64,000 nucleotides of DNA from contig NC_090290.1 of assembly GCF_037392515.1 (NCBI RefSeq), positions 57,796,753-57,860,752 of the forward strand. Direction: 5' to 3'. The notes below the pieces were generated by a model that saw only the letters and a program-made list of their open reading frames with translations, did no database searches and was not told the origin of the DNA. The DNA is from Haliotis asinina. Its lineage: Eukaryota > Mollusca > Gastropoda > Lepetellida > Haliotidae. Position numbers and translations under genes: made by a program. The first letter of the stretch is position 1. Each line of letters begins with the position of its first letter. Of this stretch, positions 45,916 through 57,565 are shown piece by piece.

Positions 45916-45927
45916 AAACATGGCGGC
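45916..45927 (+). promoter_or_regulatory. YY1-like motif upstream of the SPMIP7-like gene
   Basis: AAACATGGCGGC matches AAnATGGCGGC. It lies 140 nt before the start codon in a locally GC-richer stretch and is the best promoter or 5' UTR landmark there. No TATA box is obvious. Confidence 0.45.
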
Positions 45928-45937
45928 CTCCACATGA
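45920..45937 (+). promoter_or_regulatory. possible five-codon upstream ORF
   Basis: ATG GCG GCC TCC ACA TGA begins inside the YY1-like motif. It acts as a uORF only if transcription starts upstream of it, which the sequence does not show. Confidence 0.25.
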
Positions 45938-46068
45938 AAACAAGCACCAGCTCTCCGTGGTCGCTTAGTTTAGTTGGCGTTATTGTTAATCAAAAACACA
46001 ACAACAGATTGTGGTATCTTGTTTTCTTTTCTCAGAATCGGAAGGTTGGGAGCGAGTAAGAAGACACA

Positions 46069-46603
46069 ATGACAGAGGTTTTGGAGGCAGGGCTTGTTTT
46101 GTCTGACTCGAATTTTAGGGCACGACCTAACTTTAGAACATATTTGTCTTCTGATGCCAGTTTAGGGGGTAATGCTGTCAGGCAAATTGAAGAAAAAAGA
46201 CGAGCCCGACAAATGAAATTTCCAAGTCTCAGGGGTAAGCGTGATTACGATTCCTTTCAGGAGAGCACAAAAGAAAATGGAGCATTTAAAAAATGGAATG
46301 ATGACGGTGACTTTCGAGCACCTGCTCCGTACAGAAGCTGTGATAACATCTTGGACCCTGTGTCTGGCTTTGTGAGTGTAGGAGGTGATGTTGATAGGAA
46401 TACTGGACATACTCAGATACGATCTCTTGTTCAGCTCAACGACACACCAAATTCAGGTACACCGAAAGGAAAGAATTCAGACAGAGTCAGTGACCCAGCT
46501 GCCCCTCCTGAGCTTCGGAGATCTCATACCTATGCACCCGGTGCCCCGACTCCATGGAACAGCAGGAAGATATCTGATGCTTGGATACGAGCTCAACTCG
46601 GAG
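46069..46603 (+). CDS. SPMIP7: SPMIP7-like exon 1 (start codon)
   Basis: 178 codons plus one base, starting MTEVLEAGLVLSDSNF. Donor GGAG|GTAAAC. Open reading continues 26 codons past the donor before TAA, so the splice is inferred from the match to exon 2 (GWTSDYDP). A pyrimidine-rich tract ending CTCAG at 46035 could be the acceptor of a 5' UTR intron. Confidence 0.9.
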
Positions 46604-49600
46604 GTAAACCAATGATTTTGTTTGTAGCAGATATAACTGCAACCTTAACATATAAAACAGATCTGATTATGTCATGTATATAATTCTTATCATAAGACCA
46701 AATACATATTTATGGTTGATACCTTGATGTCCATGAAATGATCCTTTTTACCACTATGATTAGCTACGAAGAGTCGTTTTCATATTACGGAAGAAGTCAA
46801 CTTCATAACAAGAGAGAATGATTTCTGCCATTTAGGTAGTTGACGAGTTACTTCTAGTACACTAAATGGTTTTATGTAAACCTAATCTTCAGCTGTATTT
46901 AAGTGTCTCTGCATTTCTGATGAAGAAATACATTAGCTAATTTGTAAAAGATTTTCATGAAATTAAGAAAATAACTTTAATACTGTTGATGTAAAATGAA
47001 CATGACTGCTGCTCTGTAGGATGGACAAGTGATTACGACCCCAGGAAAACACCCCCAGAAGAACTTCGCTCAAAGGTATTTATGACAAGAATAGTAGACA
47101 TGACAGTTTAAGACATAATCGAAATAAACTACAGTTTAAAATAATTGATTAAACTGTTGTGTTGTTTAGGAATATGAAAAAGGTGTCAGCTGCAAATAAG
47201 GATATGGTAATACCTAAAGTTATATTTGTGAATATTAAGATATATGGAATAAGTTAGAACGTTTCTGTTAGAGTTTTTTGCTGTTGGTTGGTTTTCAGTC
47301 GATGTTTGTAGCCAAGCCTCCATCAGAACTCAGTAAAGGAGGTAGAGACCACCTGGCTCTTAGGTACATGTATGGATCTTCCACTCAGAGGTCAGTCAAG
47401 CACTTGTTTTATATTTAGTTAAGTCATGTATTTAATATTTTTATGTTTACTGATCTCTGAAATTAAAGTTCCTCTTCGTAATTTATAAAATACATTATTC
47501 CGTTTTAGCTATGTTTTCCTGTCAACTTTGGATCTGTGAGAGTAGAGTTTATGCTATTGAACACCATCAGATATTTGATGTGGCCATGAGTCTGTAAACC
47601 TAAAAATACATTGATAGGAAATCAAATTGCTTGCATGTTCTTTTCAACATGATGATAATTGTTTTTATCATTCCTTCATATATACGCAACAGTCTTCTAA
47701 ACTTTTCAGTCTCTTGGAAAATGTATGAGTCCTTATTTACTTAAATGTCACCATACTGAGTAGTGACTGTAATTAATTGAACTTGCCTGATGAAAAGAAT
47801 TTATGCTCGGTCTTATGACTAGTGGCTAAATTGATGGCCTTGTATTTTCAGAGGCTATGAGGAGCTGCCATGGGACTCCATGCTGGCCCCCAAGATGTGG
47901 CAACCTGTCTCCACCATGGAGCACAAACCGGACATGATCTCACAGCGATGGAGCTTGAAGAAATATGACCCTGCTGCTCAAGAGTGGCAGGTGGGAGATC
48001 TGTAGATAATGTACTGTAGTGGTTGTATTAGAGGGTGTATAAGTGGTTGTGTTTGTGCAAGGCTTTGCGTTTTCACAATATTAATGAGTCTGATGCTTAT
48101 TTTAATGCTACATATGATTCTTATCTGAAACAAGTCCCCAACCCTAACCCTAACCCTAACCCCAACCCCAACCCAAACCCCAACCCCAACCCTAGCCCTG
48201 TCCCAACAGTGAGTTTACTGATTTTTTCCCTAAATTTCATAAGTGTATGAGAAACAAAAATAGAAATCACTTTTACAGTTACAAACTCAAATAGTGTATT
48301 GTCACTTAATCATGCTCACCATATATTGCTAAGAATAGGGAGTGGTGGGGTAGCCCAGTGGTTAAAGTGTTTGCTCATCATGCTGAAGACCTGGCTTGAT
48401 TTTCCACATGGCACAATAAGTGAAACCCATTTCTGTTGTCCCCCACCATGTCCCCCACCATGATATTGCTGGTATATTGCAAAAAGCAGCGTAAAATCCA
48501 ACTCTCTCATTCCTGAGAATAAAATATTTCTGTGAACACATTACTCATTGGTAATAGGGAACAAGCAGATCTGTGAAACAAGAAGTTACATTAGTGTTGC
48601 CTTGATTCAAACTTTGATACTTTAAAAGTGTCAATATGGGTATACATGACAATGTGCGATTCAACCAAACTTAGACCTGATTAAAATAATCACTCTGTAA
48701 AAAATTTGCTACATCCTTCATAGTTTCAGCATGAAAGATATTATTTTTTACGTCAGCTATGGTTTATAATGAAGATAAGTCTAATTTCAGAAAGGACATT
48801 TAAAAACTGCCCTTTGTAATATAATATCATGCACATTAACTTGCATAAAGTTATGGTCTGTTCCAAAAAGATGCTTTGTAGTTTGAAAAAATCCACATTG
48901 CTCATTTCTGCACCAACCTCTCCCCAGTAAAGTCTCTTTTCCATGTTTCCTATCTCCCTAAAACTGGAACTGAAGTTAGGCCAAACTTTGTTTAACAGGT
49001 GTTTCACACTTTCACATATCAGCTACATAAACTGTTGAGATATACATGAAAAATCTTTTCATTTTCCTGAGTTTCGAAAGTCCTAGAGTACATGTGATTG
49101 CTTTTAAATCATAAGTGTGTGATTATATTCTCGCATATTGTGTTGCTAGGCAACTGGTCGAGGCTGGGACATGTTTCAGACAAGGAAAGGATATTACAAA
49201 GAGGAACCATATGTCTTGTAAGTGTTCAACTTCATAAAAGGAATCATATGTCATCCTTGAATGGAAGGGTGTGATTTGGTATGAGCCTGTCATAAAACAA
49301 ACTAAAAGGGATATTTTATTTGTGTGGTGTTGAATCCATGTTCTGTCACTTTGTGTTGGTGGATCCGTGTTCTGTAACTGTGTAGTAGTGGATCTGTGTT
49401 CTGTCACTGAGTACTGATGGATCCATGTTCTGTCACTGTGCAGTTGTCAATCCGTGTTCTGTCACGGTGTAGTGATGCATCCATGTTCTGTAACTGTGTA
49501 GCTGTGGATCCGTGTTCTGTCACTGTGTAGTGATGGATCCATGTTCTGTCACTGTGTAGTTGTGGATCCGTATTCTCACACTATGTAGTGATGGATCCGT

Positions 49601-52600
49601 GTTCTCACACTGTGTAGTGATGGATCCGTGTTCTGTCAATGTGTAGTTGTGGGTCCGTGTTCTGTCACTGAGTAGTGGTGGGTCCATGTTCTGTCACTGT
49701 GTAGTTATGGATCTGTGTTCTGTCACTGTGTAGTTGTGGATCCGTATTCTCACACTGTGTAGTTGTGGATCCATGTTCTTACACTATTTAGTGATGGATC
49801 CGTGTTCTCACTGTGTAGTAATGGATCCATGTTCTGTCACTGTGTAGTTGTGGATCCGTATTCTCACACTGTGTAGTGATGGATCCATGTTCTCACACTG
49901 TATAGTGATGGATCCATGTTCTGTCACTGTGTAGTTGTGGGTCCGTGTTCTGTCACTGAATAGTGATGGATCCGTGTTCTGTCACTGTGTAGTTGTGGAT
50001 CCGTATTCTCACACTGTGTAGTTGTGGATCCATGTTCTCACACTATGTAGTGATGGATCCGTGTTCTCACACTGTGTAGTGATGGATCCATATTCTGTCA
50101 ATGTGTAGTTGTGGAAACATGTTCTCACTATGTAGTGATGGATCCATATTCTGTCACTGTGTAGTTGTGGATCCATGTTCTCACTGTGTAGTGATGGATC
50201 CATATTCTGTCACTGTAGTTGTGGATCCGTGTTCTGTCACTGAGTAGTGGTGGGTCCATGTTCTGTCACTGTGAAACGGTGGATCCAAGCCCTGTAAAAG
50301 TGTAGTGGGGGATCTAGACAGGGTTACCTCCAGTGTGTTAATGAATTGTTTGATTCCATTTTAAGTGTGACTCAGGTGCCATGTGGTTTGGGTCATAGTA
50401 CATGTTAAGTCAATGGTTTGCTTGTCCAGTTTTCTTTATGTATTGTTCATAATGCACAGTAATACAACCCAAATAGTGTTAAGTGAGATGTGACTGAACA
50501 TTTGCTCATAGTCATTTTATTCACACATTCATGGTGTTAGTGTAAAGGCACTTCGAGCAGTATCTCCGGAATATCACAGATTGTTAGCAAGATAAGAGGA
50601 GGAAAGAAGTGGTGCAGCTCAAACATTTATAGTCTATGTAAAACTGAAGAGCTCTAGTGGAGTGCTTACAAACCAAGATCATAATCAAGACGAAACCTTT
50701 TTGAAAGTCTAAATAGATAATGATTATAATGTTGACTGAGATAATGAACTTTGTTTGTTTGTGTAGCTGCAGTGCAAATCCTCGAGCTGACCAGATTCCA
50801 TCTTATGGGTAAGTCATGCAGTCTCAGACAACAGAATACCCCAAGTCCAAACCTTTCATGTTTTATGGTTTACAGGCTTACATATCTTTCCACTAGGCCA
50901 GACAAATGTTTTTATTTTCTTTTTATCAGATATGCTGGTCATATTTTTTCAAGAGTAAGAAAACAAGACATTTTCCAAAAACATGCTTATGTTTGTATTG
51001 GCCAAAAATATAAACTTGCAAGAAAATTTCTCTCAGACTGTTTTTGCCCAATGTACACTTCATAAATTGCCAAAAGTAACATACTTTTACAAAAAAATAG
51101 AAGGAATATTCCTTTGACTGGTGATGTGTTTTTTTTGCCTCCTGCCTTTAGGCTTTTTGAAAATTAAAATCCATAAAAACGTGAAATAAAATTGGTGTTT
51201 CATGTTATGTCAAACTACTATCTAATGGGGTGTTTTTAATGGGTACTTGGTGGTGATATGGGTATAACGAGCCTCTTGCAACCTATGCTTGTAGAACACT
51301 GAGACAATATAGAAATGCATGTGTTAACTTCTTATATTACCGTATATACCCATGTATAATGCGACCCCCTCTACACCCCTTCAGAATCGAGGATAAATCA
51401 TGTACCTTGTGTATAAGGCGACCATGGATGAAGCACGTCACTGGCACCAATAAAAAAGTGTTTTCTCATGTAACATTTTTCTGTTGCATTGTCTCCACAG
51501 AGGCTGTGTTGGTGCCAAGAACCTTGAGGAGATAGACAATGCAAGAGAACCATTCCAGCCCTTCACTGTCAAGAGAGTTACCATTCCTCGGCCTGTAGAA
51601 ACTGGACAGTGAGTGATAGCATGGTTTTACTTTTGTGTCAGTATTCCATGGGTTAGAATAAAGATTTTATGGAAGTCAACTTCTTTATTATTGGAACACA
51701 ATGTTTCGGAGTTAATGCTTACTCCTTCATCATCATCCACCCGATCTTCATCATCATCCACCCGATCTTCATCATCATCCACCCGATCTTCATCATCATC
51801 CACCCGATCTTCATCATCATCCACCCGATCTTCATCATCATCCACCTGATGAAGGAGTAAGCATTAACTCCGAAACATTGTGTTCCCGTAATAAAGATGT
51901 TGATATCCATAAAATCTTCATTCTTATGTATTTCACTTCTAAATGCCTTTTAAAGATCCCATGGGTTGTTCAAGTTGTCAAATATACAACTGAAGACAGA
52001 AGACACTATGTCTTTTTATGGAATAACAAGTCATTTTTGAGAAGTTCATTCCTTTCATCATACAAAGCAAACCATGTTACATAACACCCATCATTACATA
52101 GTTTGGCCCAGAAAAGTTGCACGAAATGATGTTCTACCCAGCAATTTCTGTTGGTCAGTAATTTCCCAAATTTACCATGGTTAGATTATCAAGTTCATGC
52201 TCTGGCTGAATCTGTCATTTAACTAATAGCTTCATTAGTATAGATGTTGCTTGTGACATGTACCAAAATTATTTGTTATCAGAGAGAAGCACTTCTCTAT
52301 CTACCTATTTTTTTACCTAATATACACTCCCCATTTCCCTATCCAGACCTGGCAATGCAAGATACAGCTGATCTCAATCATTTACTTTTTACTTGTAGTC
52401 GACCAAACATACCCGGCTACACAGGCTGCACACTGTACCAGGGAACATACAGCCCTGCCCACTCCAGACAAGTTGCCAGTGCCTTGCCCACCACTACCGA
52501 CATACACAAGTAAGTCAGCATATAGTTGTCTCCCTTTGCCTTCACAAGTAAGTCTGTGCAACATACAGTTATCTCCCTTTGTATCCATTATTATGGAAGA

Positions 52601-53357
52601 ACATGAGTAAGCCTGTGTGGCATAGAGTACTGTGTTTATTTTCCTTGTGATATATCAGGTGTTGTTTAAGTGTTTGCTTGTAATGCTGAAAACTCCGGTT
52701 CGATTTTGCACATGGTTGCAATGTGCACCCATTTCTGGTGTCTCTTTCAGTGTCATATTGCTGGCATATTGTTAACAGTGGTGTAGAACCAGACTCAATC
52801 AGTCTCTTTATTATGATGATGGTAAATAACTGTGTCTGTGTCATACAGTTGTCTCGTTTGCCTTCTTTATGATATGGTCAAAGTTTGACAAATATTATTC
52901 TTAATAGCTGATAATGACAATGATACAAACGTATACTCAGGTTGGAATTGGCCTTAAATTTTGACTGTCTATGAAATTGTGCAAAAATGTTTGCAAAATC
53001 CTTGATTTTCGTTAACTCAGTTATTTCTTTTTTGTAAAACATATTTCTTGTAATTACCACTGAACTCAACAGCTGTAAGTCATGAAATGAATACTATTCA
53101 TGTACTAAGATTTAGACCTGAATAGTGTATTTCGCTGTTGAAAGGGAGCCATTTTCACACTGAAATACAATGAACATGTTTTAATTCATCTGTTAGAAAT
53201 CTTAGGTCATGATTTACAACTTTGTTTCAGGTCTAAGCCAGTGTCCCCGAATAAATCTGAGTTCAAGCGAAACTCTCACATGTCGAAGATGGTGACAACA
53301 GTGCCACCATGCAACCCTTTCAACAGTGTAGAGAAGGAGATGGTGACTGTCAGTTAA
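46069..53357 (+). CDS. SPMIP7: probable sperm microtubule inner protein 7 (SPATA48-like), 9 exons
   Basis: Exons: 46069-46603, 47020-47075, 47299-47390, 47852-47990, 49150-49217, 50767-50808, 51501-51608, 52399-52509, 53231-53357. All have AG/GT borders and phases close to 1278 nt (425 aa plus TAA). An in-frame stop at 46057-46059 fixes the start. The protein is soluble, with no membrane helix or signal peptide. Features: a Ser/Thr/Arg-rich first third, LALRYMYGSSTQRGYEELPW (about 216-235), WDMFQTRKGYY (280-290), an NIPGYTGCTLYQGTY motif (about 350-364) like the IPGYTG repeats of axonemal microtubule inner proteins, and a C-terminal MVTTVPPCNPFNS. The length and order of these motifs fit SPATA48/SPMIP7, which lies in the lumen of sperm doublet microtubules. 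Family identity is from memory; another ciliary inner protein is possible. Confidence 0.85.
47020..47075 (+). CDS. SPMIP7: SPMIP7-like exon 2
   Basis: 56 nt: GWTSDYDPRKTPPEELRSK. Acceptor GCTCTGTAG, donor GTATTT. Confidence 0.88.
47299..47390 (+). CDS. SPMIP7: SPMIP7-like exon 3
   Basis: SMFVAKPPSELSKGG, then LALRYMYGSSTQR. Acceptor GGTTTTCAG, donor GTCAGT. Confidence 0.9.
47852..47990 (+). CDS. SPMIP7: SPMIP7-like exon 4
   Basis: GYEELPWDSMLAPKMWQP, then ISQRWSLKKYDPAAQEWQ. Acceptor TATTTTCAG, donor GTGGGA. Confidence 0.92.
48136..48201. repeat. telomere-like CCCTAA/CCCCAA tract
   Basis: Three to four CCCTAA units followed by CCCCAA and CCCAAA variants, in intron 4 of the SPMIP7-like gene. 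The complement is G-rich with quadruplex potential. Confidence 0.9.
48336..48513 (+). mobile_element. SINE family A copy
   Basis: GTGGGGTAGCCCAGTGGTTA, GCTCATCATGCTGAAGACC, CATTTCTGTTGTCCCCC (partly duplicated) and AAAAGCAGCGTAAAATCC. Confidence 0.82.
49150..49217 (+). CDS. SPMIP7: SPMIP7-like exon 5
   Basis: ATGRGWDMFQTRKGYYKEE. The acceptor GTTGCTAG is weak in pyrimidines; the donor is GTAAGT. The WDxFQTR motif supports family identity. Confidence 0.9.
49318..50313. repeat. ~30-bp minisatellite, ~32 copies
   Basis: The unit is GTTCTGTCACTGTGTAGTTG plus TGGATCCGT. Most units contain a GGATCC (BamHI) site. Units alternate between GTAGTTGTGG and GTAGTGATGG types, so a higher-order ~60-bp period is likely. 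In intron 5. Confidence 0.95.
50767..50808 (+). CDS. SPMIP7: SPMIP7-like exon 6 (42 nt)
   Basis: FCSANPRADQIPSYG, split at both ends. Acceptor TTTGTGTAG, donor GTAAGT. The short exon is needed for phase and supplies an IPSYGG version of the IPGYTG repeat. Confidence 0.88.
51501..51608 (+). CDS. SPMIP7: SPMIP7-like exon 7
   Basis: GCVGAKNLEEIDNARE, then KRVTIPRPVETG. Acceptor TCTCCACAG, donor GTGAGT. Confidence 0.9.
51661..51928. mobile_element. foldback element F1 with 21-bp tandem core
   Basis: Arms 51661-51728 and 51848-51928 are inverted copies (AACACAATGTTTCGGAGTTA against TAACTCCGAAACATTGTGTT). They flank about six 21-bp units built on CATCATCATCCACCCGATCT. It lies in intron 7, just after exon 7. 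The arms carry a CTGATGA...GAAAC core. No coding capacity; the ORFs across it are repeat artefacts. Confidence 0.88.
52399..52509 (+). CDS. SPMIP7: SPMIP7-like exon 8
   Basis: NIPGYTGCTLYQGTYSPAHS, then a Ser/Thr-rich tail. Acceptor TTACTTGTAG, donor GTAAGT. Confidence 0.92.
52661..52803 (+). mobile_element. SINE family A, 5'-truncated
   Basis: TTAAGTGTTTGCTTGTAATG, CCGGTTCGATTTTGCACATG, CATTTCTGGTGTC and ATATTGCTGGCATATTG. Confidence 0.75.
53231..53357 (+). CDS. SPMIP7: SPMIP7-like exon 9 (stop codon)
   Basis: Lys/Ser-rich end with SKMVTTVPPCNPFNS, then TAA. Acceptor TTTGTTTCAG. Confidence 0.92.
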
Positions 53358-53850
53358 AGGGTTAACCATGCAACCAACGTCTGGCACATTCATGACCTAA
53401 CTTTATGTAACCAGTTCACTTATATCTTAGGTATCATCACAAACCTCTCAGCTTGTTGTTATGACGACCGACTGTACGTCCAGTATTCTGAAATCCCATT
53501 CCCATTCAAATCAACTCTTCAACAAGGTGAGACTACACTCAGTGGCAGTTTAAGTTATTTTAGAAAGTTTTACTGACACTTACTGTTGAAGAAATACAAC
53601 TGAAAATTCCACATTTTGTTAATTGACTCAATAGGGCTCAGTACGAGAAATAGCCACTGGCCAGCTAGCTGGTGGCTAGTATGAATCCAGACAGGCCAGT
53701 AAATCTTGAGTGACTGGCCCGAATGGTAAGTGGTAATTTTCATGTGGTCATTTTTTAAATATATCACTCTCTCTGACTTGTTAAGTTATAATACACTTTA
53801 AATCATGCAAGGTTATGACCTGATAAAAATATTCATCATATTGGCAGCTT

Positions 53851-53856
53851 AATAAA
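53851..53856 (+). terminator. candidate poly(A) signal, SPMIP7-like gene
   Basis: The first AATAAA downstream of the stop, giving a ~0.5-kb 3' UTR. No strong GU-rich element is evident. Later AATAAA hexamers exist (for example near 57.5 kb), so the true end is open. Confidence 0.35.
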
Positions 53857-53989
53857 GAAACCTGTGTCTACATTCAAATTTTGGGAAGGGAATGATTTAT
53901 GGGCAAGTAACCTTAAGGCATAGTTAGCCTGACGCATAGCAAATTTGGGAAACTTATTTCGCCTGCTGATTGGGTTACACACATTAGGA

Positions 53990-54025
53990 GTGAGTGAGTG
54001 AGTTTAGTTTTACACCGCCACACAT
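53990..54025 (-). mobile_element. SINE family A, tail fragment
   Basis: GAGTGAGTGAGTGAGTTTAG then TTTTACACCGCC. Confidence 0.6.
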
Positions 54026-54263
54026 CAGGAGACAGGGTTGCTGAGGACTGAGACAAGCAGATGCCCAGCAGTTTGACAGTTTTAATCCATGTGGGACTAA
54101 CCGACAATGTACGTCTATTCCTGACATTGAGACTATTTTGTAAGTTCAGTTACCGATTTGGTCAGATTATATATATATGATCCTTTGCTCCACATTGAGT
54201 GTTTTCTTATTGATTGCCAGGTGAAAGTATATGATCAGCTGGCTTAACTCATACACAGTATAG

Positions 54264-54423
54264 GGTCAGTAAGGTAGCCCTGTGGTTAAAGTGTTTGCTT
54301 GTCATGCTGGAGACCTGGGTTCGAGTGACCAGATGGGTACAGTGTGTGAAGTCCATTTCTGCTGTCATGATGTTCGGATAGTAAAAGTAGCATAGCACCA
54401 AACTCACTCACTCACTCACTCAC
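54264..54423 (+). mobile_element. SINE family A copy
   Basis: AAGGTAGCCCTGTGGTTAAA, GCTTGTCATGCTGGAGACC, GGGTTCGAGTGACC and an ACTCACTCACTCACTCACTC tail. Confidence 0.8.
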
Positions 54424-55228
54424 TGCAGATTAGCTGGCAAGCCCTAACGTAACATGCTAGTTTCCATAGCAACTGATCATGATACAACTCAAACACTGTT
54501 TTTGTTGCATGCTCACTCAGTCATGGCTTTGAGATGAATGAAAGATGTGACAGATGAAATAATACAAACCTATTTTGTGATGGCTATTCAAATATCAGCA
54601 GGAGATATTTCAACTAGAAGTGTACAAATACTTTTGATTAATATTTTTCTTTAACATTTGTATCTGTGCATACATCAAGTACAGCTTCAACATTTGTAAT
54701 ATTGTTTGACAAGTATATTTATGTGAATAATGAAAATGTTCATGATATATTTGCCTGGAATGTTTGGTTGTATATGTCCCTTGTATGGAAGGTTTGTGAT
54801 ACATACAGTATAGATGTTGCTATGCCGTGTTTAACAGTACATGCTCTGTTTGTGTTTATATTAAAAATGTGCATTTACTTGGAAATATGTTCTAATTTTA
54901 CATTTAGATACGTTTTTAAATTGTGGACATGGTCTTGTTTCAACACAAAATGGAGTACTTCCAAACAAAGGACAAAACTTATGAGGGCTCAAACCTCTAT
55001 CCCTTGATACGTCAGTTGTTGAATGAATGGTGATTGATGTATGCTTATATCAAAATTAATCTCAAATTTCGCTTTTGTATGAGATGAATTTTGACTGGCC
55101 TAGAATCTTACTTAGAGACTGAGGAACGGTGTGTATGAATAATACCCTGGGAGTTTGATTTTGTTTCAACAGGATGCAGAAACTAATTAAAAAACCCAAC
55201 AATATGATATCAATGTATATATTAGATG

Positions 55229-55330
55229 GGACAGTGGAGTAGGGGACTGGTTAAAGCATGTGCCTCTCATGCCAAAGATCCTGGTTAGATTCCCATATGG
55301 GTAGAATGTGTGAAGCCCATTTCTGGAGTG
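55229..55330 (+). mobile_element. SINE family A, 5' half
   Basis: GGACTGGTTAAAGCATGTGC, CCTGGTTAGATTCCCATATG and GTGTGAAGCCCATTTCTGG. It runs into a pyrimidine tract. Confidence 0.75.
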
Positions 55331-55332
55331 TT

Positions 55333-55455
55333 TCCACCTCTCTCTCCCTCTCCCCCCTCTCTCTCTCTCTTTCTCTCTCACTCTCTCTCTCTCCCTCCCT
55401 CTCTCTCTTTTTCTCTCTCCCTCTCTCCCTCTCTCTCTCTCCCTCCCTCCCTGCT
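55333..55455. repeat. (TC)n/(CCCTC)n polypyrimidine tract
   Basis: About 120 bp of almost pure C and T, mostly CTCTCTCT with CCCTC interruptions. Possible triplex-forming mirror repeat. Confidence 0.95.
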
Positions 55456-55499
55456 GTCTGCTTCCCTAGGCTCTGCTCCGGCTCTAACAGACACACACA

Positions 55500-57560
55500 G
55501 CCTCCCCACTCCTCATGCTGCTGTACTGACTCATGTCAAGGGAGTTATAGCCATGTAAGGACATGATACAAGAAGCAGCTTTCAGAGGCTTGACTGCAAA
55601 GTAACTAATATATAACATACATCGATGAGATTTTACTTGTATATACAGGGTTGTATTCTTGTGTATATTTTCTTTTATATAAAATACTGACAGGGTTATA
55701 CAGTTTCTAGGTTTGTAAGGATGTCAATGAAAATCTATGTTTTAACAGAAGTCATTACTTTAGTGTAGACTCATGTGCTTTTATTCATTTTTACATATGT
55801 TTCTATTCATATTCACCAAACACTGTGATATTCACTGTACAGTTTATTTTCTGTAAATAGTTTATTAGCTTCATTATTTATTTGTGCAATTTGTGGATGT
55901 TTGTGAACATTTTGTTGGAACTGTCACATTCCTATGTCAGGGAATATCTAATATGCTGCCTGTGTCAGTATCACACCTAGGCTCCTTGGTAATAAGGCTT
56001 TATATTATCTAGCCAATCAAATGCTTTATATTATCTAGCCAATCAAATGCTTTATATTGTCTAGCCAATCAAATGCTTTATGCAGAAATGTACTCAAGTT
56101 AGAGATCATTTTCTGTAGACAGGCTTGTTCAGGGTTGCAGTGTCTGAAATATTTGAGAGGCTAATATCTGGATATAGTTGTAGAAATTCATAATCAGTAT
56201 TACACTGGATTGTATGCACTGAAGCAGAAATGTGTGGTTAATGTTTCATCTGTAATTAACAGAAAAGTAGAATTAACTTGTCATTGAAGTCAAACTGTTA
56301 TATTTTACCCGTTTCAGCTAATAATTTTGACAATTTTGCCGGGAAGTTTTGAAACTGTAAACCATTCTCGATAATGCATGGTCATTTATCTCCTTTGTGT
56401 TATGATAAGACCCCTGGATAATTTAAAACTATAGCTTCCTGTATATACCCTTATCTTAACAGAATAGGAAGGTGAAACACTGAGGATGTCTGTGTTAAAG
56501 GAAGAATTTATGACTTGGTATTTATAATATCATCACTCTTTGAAACCCAGATGTTTTTGCTTGATATGCTGTTTCGTGATAAGACAGTAGTGTTATGATT
56601 CACTTTTCAAACATGAATTTGTTCCAAGTTTGAAAAATATATATACATGTACAGAAAATAATAATTTTATCAATGATATAGAATTATTTAAGTTTCACAT
56701 CTAACCAAACACATCATATTGAGGTTTTTGTGCACCAAGTGCTTTAACTAACAGTGTTTATATTAAACTCTTACACATATATATATTGTATGTTTGATGT
56801 AGCAACAAAATTTTGTAACATCTCGAGATTTGATTTTGCATGCGAACTATTACTGAATTATATTAATAATAATAATAATTTGATTGTTCCCCAGCGCTTT
56901 CCATCTCCACTTTAGGACCTGTGTCTGTTTTTGGCTTGTCTGTCATGCGTTTATCAGGAATGTTTTGGTACATTACAACTGGAGACAGATGAGATAAAAC
57001 TCAGCAATAGTCAAGCTATGTCTTTAAAAGCATAACACTGGACCACAATATCAGGTGATTGGCATCACAAGCATTCATCCACCAAAGTGAGATATGATTA
57101 CATGCCGTCAACCAAATCACTGCTCACGACAAGCTGATCTATGAGATTGCCCTGATAATCACCATAGCTGCAAGGGTATTTTTACCCAGAGGGATACAGC
57201 GGATTCCCAGAAGAGTGGTTCCCCTTTTGAACAGACACTAATGTCAACCTATCATGTGTCTGATGATTTGGGGACTTAGCATGGTCTGCAAACCCCCTCA
57301 AAGGCTCTGTTTTTGTAAATCCTGGAAGCGCCTCTTGTACTGTGTGATATTGTTGTGTTGCCACCTTGTTATCAGTATTATTTGGATGAGACCTATATAC
57401 TCCATGCTCATGTTTTGATTGGCATTTATTTCTAGATATCCAGTGATTGTTGGATCTCCCAATCAGTATTAGTAGCTCAGAGGGAGGCTTTTTACTACAA
57501 CACCTGCTTGTTGTATTATTGACTGATTGTGGTTGAATTTGAATAATAAACTTTTTACAT
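55500..57560. other. AT-rich region, no recognised gene
   Basis: Three direct repeats of AGCCAATCAAATGCTTTATA near 56.01-56.08 kb and an (AAT)n tract near 56.86 kb. It could in part be a long 3' UTR of the SPMIP7-like gene. Confidence 0.4.
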
Positions 57561-57565
57561 AAGTA

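Noticed and set aside
51613..51910. Overlapping Ser-rich, Ile/His-rich and Asp-rich ORFs
   Set aside because: All are translations of the 21-bp tandem core of foldback F1.
55251..55566. ORFs rich in Ser/Leu/Pro (plus) and Arg/Glu (minus)
   Set aside because: Artefacts of the CT-rich microsatellite.
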